From positions 1 through 64,000 of the forward strand of contig JAFTCB010000042.1 of the NCBI GenBank assembly GCA_017454905.1: a stretch of DNA of 64,000 nt, read 5' to 3'. Both the position numbers and the translations under genes were made by a program. Positions 18,667 to 27,112 of the stretch are shown here, one piece after another; within the stretch, counting starts at the first letter, position 1; every line of letters begins with the position of its first letter. Origin of the DNA: Bacteroidales bacterium (GTDB taxonomy: Bacteria; Bacteroidota; Bacteroidia; Bacteroidales; UBA932). The notes under the pieces are model-generated. The model worked only from the letters and a program-made list of their open reading frames with translations. It made no database searches and was not told the origin of the DNA.

Positions 18667-20160
18667 CTACTGATGGGCGTCGCGGAGCAGGTCGAGCACG
18701 ACCTTGACGGGATTGAAGGTCTCGATCGGGACCTCGACGAAGAGGGTGTTCCAGTCGGACATGGAGCCGTTCCACAGGCCCGGCAGTTCGAGCGCCTTGA
18801 GCTCGCGGCCCTGGTAGCTCTTGGAACTGATCAGGCCGGTCTCCTCATCGACGTAGTCGAGCAGGTTGAACTTGCTGCCGTCGTGGCGGCGCAGGCAGCA
18901 GACCAGGTCCACCGGGTTGAAGTGCGTAGCGGCCTTGAGGGCGGCGACGGCTTCGGGATCATCGGGATTGATCTGGGCGCCTTCGAGGATCTGCAGGGAA
19001 GTGGCGCCGTCCTTGTCACGGATAATGAAGGGACCGCCGCCCGGCTCGCCGAGGTTCTTGACCATGCCGCAGACGCGGATCGGACGGTCCAGCTTGGCGC
19101 GCAGCGCTTCGGCGCGGTCGCGGCTGTCCTTGGCCTCGGGCATCTCGATGCAGAGCTCGTCATGCAGGAAGGCCTCGATCTCGTTGCAGAGTTCCTGGCA
19201 TTCGGGCGTGGCGAACGGATCGTCGAGATACACGACATTGCCCGGAATGAAAGCGAGGTCGGACGCTTCCTTGCGCACCTGCGTCAGTTGGTCCAGGGCG
19301 AAGATGTAGCCGTGGATGCGGTCGCGAAGCTCCAGCGCGCGGCCCATCAGGACCTTCTTCCAGCGGTAGGTCGCCGGCTGCATGCGCTCCACGCAGACGT
19401 TGTCGATGTTCTTGATGGACACGAGTTCGGCGTCCAGTTCATTCAGATTGTAGATCAGGGCGCCGTGGCCGGCGGGGCGGGTGAGGATGCTGCCGTCTTC
19501 CTTGAGGAAGGGCTTGCCCTCGGCGTCCACCGCCAGGGTGTCGGTCTCCTTGGCCTGGTAGGTGAAGGTGATGTTGTACTTGACGCCGTAGCGCTCCTCA
19601 TACTGCGCGCGGATCTCTTCGACGGCAGCCTCGAACAGGGCCCGGTGCTCCGGGGAGATGGTGACGATGAGGTCCACGGTGCCGTCGGCGTTGCGCATGT
19701 AGGCCTGGCCTTCGACGAAGTGCTCGGCCAGGGCGGTGCGCGTCTCCGCGGGGTAGCGGTGGAATTTCAGCACGCCCTTGGGCTTGGCGCCGTAGGCGAG
19801 CCCGGCGTCAGTGAGGAGCTTGCGGGCGGTGTCGACGGGGTCGAAAGGTGCCTTCCCGAAGACCTCAGGGGAATAGAAAGCGAATTTCTCCAGGTTGGCG
19901 GCCAGTTTCTCCGTAGCCGCGTTGGGGGCGTCGATGCCCGCGAAGATGTCCTTGAACATGCGGGAAGCCGCGCCCGAGGCGGGCACGAATTTGCAGCGGC
20001 CCTTCACTTCGGCCGTGTCGGCATAGCGGACGGCTTCTTCCTGCTGCTTTTCGGTCAGGACCTCGATACCGCGGCCGGGCGTGGCCGGGGCGACGATGCG
20101 GAGCCAGGGGAAACCTTTGCGGAAGCGCTCAATCTGAGCATTCATTGTAGCTTTGTCCAT
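18667..20160 (-). CDS. DUF4301 family protein (predicted nucleotidyltransferase-like)
   Basis: This 497-residue soluble protein matches DUF4301, a family restricted mainly to Bacteroidota. The segments KFVPASGAASRMFKD near residue 60 and RPAGHGALIYNLNELDAE in the middle recall the GT-A-type nucleotide-binding folds of UDP-sugar pyrophosphorylases, so a sugar-nucleotide role is plausible but unproven. It lies 41 bases behind pdxB and three bases ahead of the AI-2E gene. There is no signal peptide. Confidence 0.8.
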   Translation of the reverse strand: MDKATMNAQIERFRKGFPWLRIVAPATPGRGIEVLTEKQQEEAVRYADTAEVKGRCKFVPASGAASRMFKDIFAGIDAPNAATEKLAANLEKFAFYSPEVFGKAPFDPVDTARKLLTDAGLAYGAKPKGVLKFHRYPAETRTALAEHFVEGQAYMRNADGTVDLIVTISPEHRALFEAAVEEIRAQYEERYGVKYNITFTYQAKETDTLAVDAEGKPFLKEDGSILTRPAGHGALIYNLNELDAELVSIKNIDNVCVERMQPATYRWKKVLMGRALELRDRIHGYIFALDQLTQVRKEASDLAFIPGNVVYLDDPFATPECQELCNEIEAFLHDELCIEMPEAKDSRDRAEALRAKLDRPIRVCGMVKNLGEPGGGPFIIRDKDGATSLQILEGAQINPDDPEAVAALKAATHFNPVDLVCCLRRHDGSKFNLLDYVDEETGLISSKSYQGRELKALELPGLWNGSMSDWNTLFVEVPIETFNPVKVVLDLLRDAHQ

Positions 20161-20176
20161 ATTGTGTTATGTATTT

Positions 20177-20204
20177 GTGGTTATATCAAAAGGTGGTTAT
20201 ATCA
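20177..20204. repeat. 12-bp direct repeat at the pdxB stop codon
   Basis: GTGGTTATATCA occurs at 20177-20188 and 20193-20204 with a 16-base period. The second copy includes the pdxB stop codon. It looks like a small local duplication in the pdxB-DUF4301 spacer. Confidence 0.5.
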
Positions 20205-21233
20205 GAAGTAGAATTCGCGGCGGTAACTGTAGTTTGCGCGGAGCTCGCTGAAACGCTCCGGCGACATGCGGAAGATGAAGTCATCCGTGAAGATGGGGTA
20301 GTTGTACTGGATGATCGAGGCGATCTGTCCTTGGGCCTTGTCGTGCACATCCACGTGGACGGCCTGGTATTCGAGGATTTCCGTGGTCGGGAAGAACTCG
20401 TAGAGCTCGGACAGGCCGAAGAAGCGCGCGACGGCGCGGATGGCCAGCGAGGTGCCGATCTGCTTGCCCTGGAGAGTGTAGCCGGCGATGTGGGGGGTGG
20501 CGATGTCCACGAGGTCCAGCAGCTGGCGGTTGATGTCGGGCTCGTGGCACCAGGTGTCGAGCGCGACGGGACCGAGCTTGGGGATGGCCCGGATCAGGTC
20601 TTCCTCGACGACGAGTTCGCCCTGGGCAGTGTTGATGAAGAAGGCGCCGGGCTTCATCTTGTCGAAAAAGTCGGCGTCGGCCATCCCGCGGGTGTTGTCG
20701 TTGACGGGGATGTGCATCGTGACGATGTCCGATCCGGAGAGGACGGTGTCCAGGTCTTGGAACTCGGTGTGCCACTCCTTCTCGGCCCGCCAGGGGTCGT
20801 AGCGCAGCGTCTTGAAGCCGAGCGTGAGCGCCATCTGCTCGATGCGCGTGCCCGCGGCGCCCAGGCCGATGATGCCCATCGTGGCCCCCGACAAGGAAAT
20901 GCTCTTGCGGGCAGCGGTGCCGTAGAGGGCGGAGAAGACATAGTTGGAGACGCCGCCGGCGTTGCAGCCCGAAGCGTTCTGCACGAAGATGCCGTGCTCC
21001 TTGCACCAGATCTGGTCGATGTTGTCCATGCTGACCGTCGCTGTGGCGATGAGCTTGACGGAGGTGCCGCGCAGCAGGGCAGCGTCGCAGCGGGTACGGG
21101 TGCGGATCACCAGGGCGTCGGCGTCCATCAGGTCGTCCCGGCAGATCTCCGGGCCGTCCTTGTAGACCACTTCCGCCCAGGGCTCAAAGACGCCCTCGAT
21201 GAAGGGGATGTTTTTATCGATGACGAATTTCAT
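20202..21233 (-). CDS. pdxB: erythronate-4-phosphate dehydrogenase
   Basis: This 343-residue D-2-hydroxyacid dehydrogenase catalyses the second step of pyridoxal 5'-phosphate synthesis by the DXP-dependent route. The NAD-binding motif GIIGLGAAGTRI lies in the middle, the substrate loop reads ATVSMDNID, and the catalytic Arg/Glu/His elements are represented by NTAQGELVVEEDL and TPHIAGYTLQGK. The C-terminal extension beyond the catalytic core is the dimerisation part typical of PdxB. The ATG overlaps the TGA of the DUF721 gene. Confidence 0.93.
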   Translation of the reverse strand: MKFVIDKNIPFIEGVFEPWAEVVYKDGPEICRDDLMDADALVIRTRTRCDAALLRGTSVKLIATATVSMDNIDQIWCKEHGIFVQNASGCNAGGVSNYVFSALYGTAARKSISLSGATMGIIGLGAAGTRIEQMALTLGFKTLRYDPWRAEKEWHTEFQDLDTVLSGSDIVTMHIPVNDNTRGMADADFFDKMKPGAFFINTAQGELVVEEDLIRAIPKLGPVALDTWCHEPDINRQLLDLVDIATPHIAGYTLQGKQIGTSLAIRAVARFFGLSELYEFFPTTEILEYQAVHVDVHDKAQGQIASIIQYNYPIFTDDFIFRMSPERFSELRANYSYRREFYF

Positions 21234-21553
21234 TTCAGGATCAGTTCTTGGACGGGGCAGGAGCCGCCGTCGCCGGAGTACAGTTCGTCCTGCGCGAGCA
21301 GGGCGTTGATCTTGGCGATGAGCGCATCGCGCTGGAAGGACAACTGGCTGCGCACCACCGAGGAGTCTACGGTGATGTAGAGCTTGCCGTCGCGGAAGAA
21401 GCGGCGGACCGTGTAGCGGCCTGCGCCGGAAGCGGCGTCCCAGGCGGCGAAGATGCGCCGGGTGTTGAGCCCCGGGGTGAGGCGGCTTGCCCGGATGAAC
21501 TCCTGGATGAGTTCCTCCAGGGGAACGGCTGTCTTGCGTGCGACCCTACTCAT
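21230..21553 (-). CDS. DUF721 family protein (DciA-like)
   Basis: This 107-residue protein belongs to DUF721, which includes the helicase loader DciA. The family normally sits beside recF or dnaA, as it does here. Charged residues dominate the N-terminus (MSRVARKTAVPLEELIQEF) and the core reads FFRDGKLYITVDSSVVRSQL. It overlaps the end of recF by eight bases and pdxB by four, which implies translational coupling. A role in replication initiation or helicase loading is inferred from the family. Confidence 0.85.
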   Translation of the reverse strand: MSRVARKTAVPLEELIQEFIRASRLTPGLNTRRIFAAWDAASGAGRYTVRRFFRDGKLYITVDSSVVRSQLSFQRDALIAKINALLAQDELYSGDGGSCPVQELILK

Positions 21554-22649
21554 TGACGGGAGTGAAGACGCCTCCTGCCGTCTCGAAATAGCAGCGGTCC
21601 GCGGTGAGCTTGTCCACGATGGATTCCGTGCGGACCTTGTTGGAGTCCGACAGGAAGATCTGGCCGAACTCCTTGCCCACGACCATCCGCAGCAGGTTGG
21701 CGACGCGGTCCATGTCGAGCTTGTCGAAGAGGTCGTCCAGCAGCAGCATCGGCGGATAGCCGTAGGCGGATTTCATCACTTCGTACTGGGCGAACTTGAG
21801 GGCGACGAGGAAGGATTTCTGCTGGCCCTGGGAGCCGCAGCGGCGGATCGGATGCCCGTTCATCGTGAACAGGAAATCGTCCCGCTGGATGCCGGCCGTG
21901 GTGAAGCGGAAGGCCATGTCGCGCTCGCGCCGCTCGCGCAGCAGGCTGCGCAGGTCGCCCTTCTGCAGGTCGGAGCGGTATTCGATCCCGACCTGCTCGC
22001 GGCCGCCGGAGATCTCTGCGTAGTACTGCTGCACGATGGGGACGAGGCTGTCGCAGAATGCCGCCCTGCGGGCGAAAATAGGAGCGGCCAGGGCGGCGAG
22101 GCGCTCGTCGTAGGTGGACAGCAGCTCTTCGTCCCCGATGCCCGCCTTGAGGAGCTTGTTGCGCTGCAGCAGGAAGCGGTTGTACTGCTGCATGTCGGCG
22201 AGGTAGGTCTGCTCCATCTGCGAGAGGACGGCGTTGACGAATTTGCGGCGCTCGTCGCCGGACTCGCTGACCATCGCGATGTCCGCGGGGGAGACCATCA
22301 CGATCGGCAGGACGCCGATGTGCTCGGAGATGCGCGTGTAGGGCTTGTCGTCCCGGCGGATCCGTTTCTCGCCGCCTTCCGTGACCTGGATGCTGAAGCG
22401 GGCGGACGCGCCCCCGGGCATCGCGTAGGTGCCCGACAGGCCGAAGGCCGTGGTGCCGTAGCGGAAGTTGAAGCGGTCGGAAGGGGAGAAGGCGCTCTTG
22501 GTCATGGAGAGGTACCAGATCGCATCGAGCAGATTGGTCTTGCCCTCGCCGTTGCCGCCGCTGATGCAGTTGATGTTGGGCGAGAAGCGGAGTTCCTGCA
22601 AAGCGATATTGCGGAAGTCCTGGATGACTATTTTCTGAAGCGTCGCCAT
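21546..22649 (-). CDS. recF: DNA replication and repair protein RecF
   Basis: This 367-residue SMC-like ATPase loads RecA at gaps through RecFOR. The Walker A motif GGNGEGKTN is at 31-39, the signature is CGSQGQQKSF, and Walker B is MLLLDDLFDKLD. It is the first gene of the minus-strand string recF-DUF721-pdxB-DUF4301-AI-2E. A -7 box ends five bases before the ATG. A divergent promoter for the yfgM-like gene lies in the same 69-base spacer. Confidence 0.96.
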   Translation of the reverse strand: MATLQKIVIQDFRNIALQELRFSPNINCISGGNGEGKTNLLDAIWYLSMTKSAFSPSDRFNFRYGTTAFGLSGTYAMPGGASARFSIQVTEGGEKRIRRDDKPYTRISEHIGVLPIVMVSPADIAMVSESGDERRKFVNAVLSQMEQTYLADMQQYNRFLLQRNKLLKAGIGDEELLSTYDERLAALAAPIFARRAAFCDSLVPIVQQYYAEISGGREQVGIEYRSDLQKGDLRSLLRERRERDMAFRFTTAGIQRDDFLFTMNGHPIRRCGSQGQQKSFLVALKFAQYEVMKSAYGYPPMLLLDDLFDKLDMDRVANLLRMVVGKEFGQIFLSDSNKVRTESIVDKLTADRCYFETAGGVFTPVNE

Positions 22650-22650
22650 G

Positions 22651-22682
22651 TTTGCAAAGTTAAAGAATAATTTCTAATTTTG
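22651..22682 (+). promoter_or_regulatory. promoter of the yfgM-yebC transcript
   Basis: A TTTG -33 element (22651-22654) and a TAATTTTG -7 element (22675-22682) are 20 bases apart, close to the Bacteroidota consensus. The ATG at 22719 is 36 bases further on. The -33 element overlaps the recF promoter, so the two may compete. Confidence 0.65.
22655..22662 (-). promoter_or_regulatory. -7 promoter box (TAACTTTG) of recF
   Basis: Matches TAnnTTTG, with five bases (CAAAC) between it and the recF ATG at 22649. Confidence 0.6.
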
Positions 22683-22718
22683 CGGGCTAAATGGTTCAGA
22701 AATTAAAACGACTAAGAT

Positions 22719-23396
22719 ATGGCTCAGAAAAATCTGAAAGACAAAGAAGCCGAGCGGCAGGAGAATATCGAACAGACCGTCTCCGCCACCGAGAAGTTCT
22801 ACAATGAGAACAAAAAAATGATTTGGGGCGTCGTGGCCGCCATCCTCGTGATCGGCCTCGGAATCCTCGCTTACAACAAGTTCATTTTCCAGCCCAAGTG
22901 CGTGGAGGCGATGCAGCAGGCCTATCCTGCCGAGATGAGCTTCCAGAACGCCGAGTATGACCTCGCCCTGAACGGCGACGGCAACAACCTCGGTTTCGCC
23001 GACATCATCGACGAGTACGGCGCCAAGGCCGGCAAGGCCGTCTACCTGTATGCAGGTATCTGCGAGCTCCAGCTCGGCAACTATGACGAGGCCCTGTCCT
23101 ACCTGAAGAAGTACAACGTCAAGGAGCCCATCCTCGCCGCCCGTGCCCGTGCCTGCGAAGGCGACGCCTACGTGGCCCTGGGCGACTACAACGCCGCCGT
23201 CCGCAGCTACAAGGCCGCCGTGGCCGTGGCTGACAACGTGTTCGCCGCCGGCTACCTCCTCAAGGAAGGTTCCGCTCACGAGGCCCTTGGCCAGAAGGCC
23301 GAAGCGCTTGCCTGCTACAAGTCCATCGAGGAGAATTATCCCCAGTCCATCGAAGCTTACGAAATCGCGAAACACATCGCCAGAGTCGCCGAATAA
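22719..23396 (+). CDS. YfgM-like tetratricopeptide membrane protein
   Basis: This 225-residue protein has a short cytoplasmic N-terminus, one transmembrane helix at about 34-53 and a periplasmic C-terminal TPR domain (about 80-220), with repeat units such as AGICELQLGNYDEALSYLKK and GDAYVALGDYNAAVRSYKA. The layout matches YfgM, a helper of the SecYEG translocon that hands proteins to periplasmic chaperones. The role here is inferred from that similarity. It is followed after two bases by yebC on the same transcript. Confidence 0.78.
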   Translation: MAQKNLKDKEAERQENIEQTVSATEKFYNENKKMIWGVVAAILVIGLGILAYNKFIFQPKCVEAMQQAYPAEMSFQNAEYDLALNGDGNNLGFADIIDEYGAKAGKAVYLYAGICELQLGNYDEALSYLKKYNVKEPILAARARACEGDAYVALGDYNAAVRSYKAAVAVADNVFAAGYLLKEGSAHEALGQKAEALACYKSIEENYPQSIEAYEIAKHIARVAE

Positions 23397-23398
23397 TT

Positions 23399-24151
23399 AT
23401 GGGAAGAGCATTTGAATTCCGCAAGGAGCGCAAACTGAAGCGCTGGGGCCACATGGCCCGTACGTTCACCAAACTGGGCAAGGAAATCACCATCGCCGTC
23501 AAGCAGGGCGGTCCCGACGTGACCGGCAACCCGCGCCTCCGCGCCCTGATGGCCGAGGCCCGCAGTGAGCAAATGCCCAAGGAGAATATCGAGCGCGCCA
23601 TCAAGAAAGCCACCGAGAGCAAGCAGGGAGACTTCAAGGAGATCATCTACGAAGGCTTCGGCCCTTACGGCATCGCCTACCTCGTGGAGGCTGCCACCGA
23701 CAACAACACCCGCACCGTGGCCAATGTCCGCAGCTACTTCAACAAGTGCGGCGGTTCCCTCGGTACGACCGGTTCCGTGGGCTTCATGTTCGACCGCAAG
23801 TGCACCTTCCGCGTCAAGGAGAAGGAAGGCGTCGACCTCGAGGAGCTCGAGCTCGAACTGATCGACTACGGCGTGGAGGAGCTCTTCCGCGAAGAAGAAG
23901 AGGACAAGGACGGCAACGTGACCCCCGTCATCGTGATGTACGGTGAGTACAGCGCCTACGGCCAGATCCAGAAATACATCGAAGAGAACGGTTACGAACT
24001 GATCTCCGGTGGCTTCGAGCAGATCCCGAACGTGGACCTCAAGGAAGTGACCGAGGAGCAGCGCGCCACCCTCGACAAGCTTACGGGCATGCTGGAGGAT
24101 GACGAGGACGTGACCAACGTCTATACGACGATGAAGCCCGCCGAAGAGTAA
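23399..24151 (+). CDS. yebC: YebC/PmpR family protein (TACO1-like)
   Basis: This 250-residue protein matches the YebC/TACO1 family, which has been described both as a transcription regulator and as a factor helping ribosomes through proline-rich stretches. Conserved parts are GHMARTFTKLGKEI near the N-terminus, the acidic middle (EEEDKDGNVTPVIVMYG) and VTNVYTTMK at the C-terminus. The three-domain length is normal. It is the second gene of the yfgM-yebC pair, ending at a hairpin terminator. Confidence 0.9.
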   Translation: MGRAFEFRKERKLKRWGHMARTFTKLGKEITIAVKQGGPDVTGNPRLRALMAEARSEQMPKENIERAIKKATESKQGDFKEIIYEGFGPYGIAYLVEAATDNNTRTVANVRSYFNKCGGSLGTTGSVGFMFDRKCTFRVKEKEGVDLEELELELIDYGVEELFREEEEDKDGNVTPVIVMYGEYSAYGQIQKYIEENGYELISGGFEQIPNVDLKEVTEEQRATLDKLTGMLEDDEDVTNVYTTMKPAEE

Positions 24152-24190
24152 TTTCCCGGGCGTTCGTCGAAGAAATTCGGCCGTTCGTCG

Positions 24191-24220
24191 AAAAACCGGA
24201 CCAGCAAAGGCCCGGTTTTT
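24191..24220 (+). terminator. terminator behind yebC
   Basis: Arms AAAAACCGG (24191-24199) and CCGGTTTTT (24212-24220) form a 9-bp stem, with the T-run in the descending arm. A direct repeat CGTTCGTCGAA (24161-24171 and 24182-24192) lies just before it. Confidence 0.75.
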
Positions 24221-24264
24221 ATATGTTTGCAGGTGTAAGCAAGAAGTTACTTAACGCTAAAAAA

Positions 24265-24819
24265 ATGAATAGAAAATTTCTTACCCTGATCCTCCTGCTT
24301 GCGAGCATGGCAGGAGTGGCGACGGCCCAGAACCGCTATGGTGTCAAGTCCGGAATCATCACCCAGCAATCCCAGATGGGCGAGACCACGATCTACTTCG
24401 ACAACTACGGCGCCCTCGAGGCCCAGAAGATGAAAATGGATTTCATGGGCAGCGCGATGGAGATGTGCATCATCCGCAAGGATGGCAAGACCTGGATGGT
24501 CAACTCCAGCGAGAAGCAGGTCCAGGAGATGCCGGTCCAGGGGGCTGACGTCAACTTCCTGAACCTCACCGACGCCGTCAAGTCCCAGTACAAGATCAAA
24601 GAGGCCGGCAAGGAGAAGGTCCTCGGCCGCGAGTGCACCAAGTACACCATGACGATGGACCAGATGGGCATGTCCATGGAGCAGACCGTCTGGGTCTGGA
24701 ACGGCATCACCCTGAAGAGCCTGACCGACGGTGGCCAGTTCCAGTTCGGCAACGAGGCCGTCAAGTTCGAGGAGAACGTGGAAGTGCCTGCTTCCGTCTT
24801 TGAGATTCCCAAGTTTTAA
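24265..24819 (+). CDS. DUF4412-like periplasmic protein
   Basis: This 184-residue protein has a signal peptide (MNRKFLTLILLLASMAGVATAQ) cut near residue 22 and a beta-rich, Met-rich mature part (DFMGSAMEMC, MTMDQMGMSMEQ). The layout recalls DUF4412 and LolA-like periplasmic proteins of Bacteroidota. No catalytic residues are evident, so a binding or sensing role is likely. The start at 24265 was chosen because it begins the signal peptide; a -7 box TATGTTTG lies at 24222-24229. It is monocistronic, with terminators on both sides. Confidence 0.65.
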   Translation: MNRKFLTLILLLASMAGVATAQNRYGVKSGIITQQSQMGETTIYFDNYGALEAQKMKMDFMGSAMEMCIIRKDGKTWMVNSSEKQVQEMPVQGADVNFLNLTDAVKSQYKIKEAGKEKVLGRECTKYTMTMDQMGMSMEQTVWVWNGITLKSLTDGGQFQFGNEAVKFEENVEVPASVFEIPKF

Positions 24820-24868
24820 TCTTTAAACAATTAATTATAGGTACAATTATTAACAATGCTTCGGATTG

Positions 24869-24905
24869 TGACGGACGGCCTGCGCGGGCCGTCCGTCAAG
24901 TTTTT
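24869..24905 (+). terminator. rho-independent terminator behind the DUF4412-like gene
   Basis: A perfect 12-bp stem (TGACGGACGGCC at 24869-24880 and GGCCGTCCGTCA at 24887-24898) is followed by TTTTT at 24901-24905. It insulates the RsbW/STAS/ABC operon from upstream transcription. Confidence 0.9.
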
Positions 24906-24940
24906 CCGTGCCGTTTGGGGAAATATCCGAGAATAATGCT

Positions 24941-24948
24941 TATCTTTA
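24941..24948 (+). promoter_or_regulatory. -7 promoter box (TATCTTTA) of the RsbW/STAS/ABC operon
   Basis: One mismatch to TAnnTTTG, with a TTTG element 23 bases upstream (24914-24917). Four bases (AGCG) separate it from the ATG at 24953. It appears to serve all four genes to 28191. Confidence 0.6.
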
Positions 24949-24952
24949 AGCG

Positions 24953-25363
24953 ATGAAAAAGACATTGGTCCTGCAAAATGACATCCGGCAGATCCCGGAA
25001 CTGGCCGTCTTCGTGGACGGCTTGGCGGAGGAGATGTCCCTGGATCCCTCCCTGGCGATGGGGCTCAACCTGGCGCTGGAAGAGGCAGTGACGAACGTGA
25101 TGATGTACGCCTATCCTGCCGGCGAATCCGGCACGGTGGAAATCGAAGTGGATGCCCGGGAGGACCGGATGGTCTTCCGCCTGACCGATGCGGGTGTCCC
25201 GTTCGACCCGACGGCTGCACCTGCCGCCGACATCACTTTGGGCGTGGAAGAACGCCCGATCGGCGGCCTTGGCATTTTTCTTGTCCGGCAGATCATGGAT
25301 TCCGTCGTGTATGAACGGCGGGACGGCAGGAACATCCTTACTTTGACGAAAAACATAACATAA
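24953..25363 (+). CDS. RsbW/SpoIIAB-like anti-sigma serine kinase
   Basis: This 136-residue GHKL-type ATPase is an RsbW-like switch kinase. The N box (EEAVTN), the G1 box (DAGVPFDP) and the G2 box (GGLGIFLVRQ) are intact, so it should bind ATP. Family members phosphorylate a STAS antagonist and sequester a partner, classically a sigma factor. The antagonist is encoded two bases downstream, but no sigma factor is nearby; instead the operon goes on to an amino-acid ABC transporter. This suggests the partner-switch output acts on the transporter. Confidence 0.88.
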   Translation: MKKTLVLQNDIRQIPELAVFVDGLAEEMSLDPSLAMGLNLALEEAVTNVMMYAYPAGESGTVEIEVDAREDRMVFRLTDAGVPFDPTAAPAADITLGVEERPIGGLGIFLVRQIMDSVVYERRDGRNILTLTKNIT

Positions 25364-25365
25364 AA

Positions 25366-25674
25366 ATGGAAATAGAAATCACCCAACAAGAAAAGGAAAT
25401 GACCGCCCGTCTGGTCGGGCGTCTGGACACGCCGGCTTCCCAGGAGGCCGCGACCAAGATCCAGCCGTTGCTGGACAATGCAGACAAGACCCTCATCATG
25501 GACTGCACGGAGCTGACCTACATCAGCAGTTCCGGTCTGCGCCTTTTCCTGACTCTCCGCAAGGCTTGTGCCGCCAAGGGCGGCAAGGTGGTCCTCCGCG
25601 CAATCAACAACGATATCCGCCAGGTCTTCACGATGACCGGACTGCTGAGCCTGTTCGTCGTCGAAGATGCGTAG
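25366..25674 (+). CDS. STAS-domain anti-sigma factor antagonist
   Basis: This 102-residue single STAS domain matches SpoIIAA/RsbV. The phosphorylation segment reads LTYISSSGLRLF, with the acceptor serine among Ser54-56. It is the natural substrate of the kinase encoded directly upstream. A PP2C phosphatase, which would reset the switch, is not present in the operon. Its last eight bases overlap the start of the ABC binding-protein/permease gene, so translation of the switch and of the transporter is coupled. Confidence 0.88.
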   Translation: MEIEITQQEKEMTARLVGRLDTPASQEAATKIQPLLDNADKTLIMDCTELTYISSSGLRLFLTLRKACAAKGGKVVLRAINNDIRQVFTMTGLLSLFVVEDA

Positions 25675-27112
25675 AATCCTTCTGGCGCTTGCTCTCCTGC
25701 TGACCCTGGGCGGTTGTGCCCGGGAAAAGGTGATCCTTTCCCCGGAGGACCTCCGGGGAAGCAAGATCGGCGTCCTGACCGGTCTGGCGCATCGTCAGGA
25801 ACTGCAGCAGGCCTTCCCGGACGCCACCCTGATGCATTTCGAAGACCTTTCCCTGATGTGCATGGCACTTCAGGGGAACAGGATCGATGCGCTGGTGTGC
25901 CTGGAGCCGGGGCTTGACTGGCTGCTGGAGAATTATCCCGGTTTCACCAGCCTGCCCGGGCTGGACATCCGGGATTCCGTGTGCGTGGCTTTCCAGCCGG
26001 ACGGGACCGCCCTGGTGGAGGCTTTCAATGCTTTCCTGGCCGGGAGCCGCTCGGACGGCAGCCTGGCGCAGATGGAGGCGAACTGGTTCGGTCCGGAGGC
26101 GCCCCATACATTCTATCATGCCCATACCCGGGAAGGGGAGCCCCTCCGGGTGGGTATCGAGGTGGGCCAGTCCGGGCTGACCGTGATGGAGGATGAGGAG
26201 GAGACGGGATTCGAGCCGGAACTGATGCGCCGCTTCGCCGATTTTCTGCATCGTCCGGTCCACTTCATCGAGATGACGGGCACCGGGATGATTCCCGCGC
26301 TGGCCTCCGGCCGCGTGGATGCCCTGGTCGATGCCATCACCCCGACGCCTGAGCGGAGCGAGAGCGTCTTGTTTTCCAATCCCTATTACAGCTGCCAGCT
26401 GCAGCTGGTCGTGCGCGATCCGGGGGCTGTCCGTGCGGTGCAGTCCCAGTCTTTCGGGGAGGTCCTCCGGACCAACCTGCTGGATGAAGGGCGCCTTGGA
26501 ATGATTCTTAACGGATTGTGGATCACCCTGCTGATCATGTTCTGCTCGGTGCTGTTCGGCAGTATCCTGGGCGCGTTGCTGTGCTGGATGCTGCTGGGCA
26601 AGTCCAGGTTCCTGAAGGGCTTCGCCCACGGCTATTGCGAGATCATCGAGGGGATTCCGATCGTGGTCCTGCTGCTCTTCATGTTCTATGTGGTGTTCGC
26701 TGCCACGCCGGTGACGGCGGTCACCGTGGCGATCATCACCTATTCGCTGCATTTCGCCGCGGGCGCCTGCGAAAGTTTCCACAACGGGATCGAGAGCGTC
26801 CCGCACGGACAGTTCGAGGGCGGCCTGGCACTCGGCCTCACGCAGTTCGAGACGCTCCGCTTCGTCGTGCTGCCGCAGGCGGCGCGCCAGATCCTGACGC
26901 TGTTCAAGGGCAAGAGCGTGGCACTGATCGAGAATACCGCCATCGTCGGCTTCATTGCCATCCAGGACCTGACGAAGGTGACGGACATCATCCGCACCCA
27001 GACCTACAATGCGCTGATCCCGCTGCTCGTAGCCGGCATCCTGTATTTCCTGTTGGCCCGGCTGATCGGCTGGAGCATTGACAAACTGGGTGATTATCTG
27101 CTGAAGAAATGA
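25667..27112 (+). CDS. amino-acid ABC transporter: substrate-binding protein fused to permease
   Basis: This 481-residue protein begins with a lipoprotein signal (lipobox LGGC, Cys17). Residues 27-143 read like the second lobe of a type-3 solute-binding protein ([12 protein letters not shown] at the start, [12 protein letters not shown] at the end), and residues 158-250 like the first lobe ([33 protein letters not shown]). The lobes are thus in swapped order. Residues 275-481 form a HisM/GlnP-type permease with the EAA loop at about 384-403 ([19 protein letters not shown]). It imports a polar amino acid; which one is not visible. Confidence 0.9.
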   Translation: MRRILLALALLLTLGGCAREKVILSPEDLRGSKIGVLTGLAHRQELQQAFPDATLMHFEDLSLMCMALQGNRIDALVCLEPGLDWLLENYPGFTSLPGLDIRDSVCVAFQPDGTALVEAFNAFLAGSRSDGSLAQMEANWFGPEAPHTFYHAHTREGEPLRVGIEVGQSGLTVMEDEEETGFEPELMRRFADFLHRPVHFIEMTGTGMIPALASGRVDALVDAITPTPERSESVLFSNPYYSCQLQLVVRDPGAVRAVQSQSFGEVLRTNLLDEGRLGMILNGLWITLLIMFCSVLFGSILGALLCWMLLGKSRFLKGFAHGYCEIIEGIPIVVLLLFMFYVVFAATPVTAVTVAIITYSLHFAAGACESFHNGIESVPHGQFEGGLALGLTQFETLRFVVLPQAARQILTLFKGKSVALIENTAIVGFIAIQDLTKVTDIIRTQTYNALIPLLVAGILYFLLARLIGWSIDKLGDYLLKK

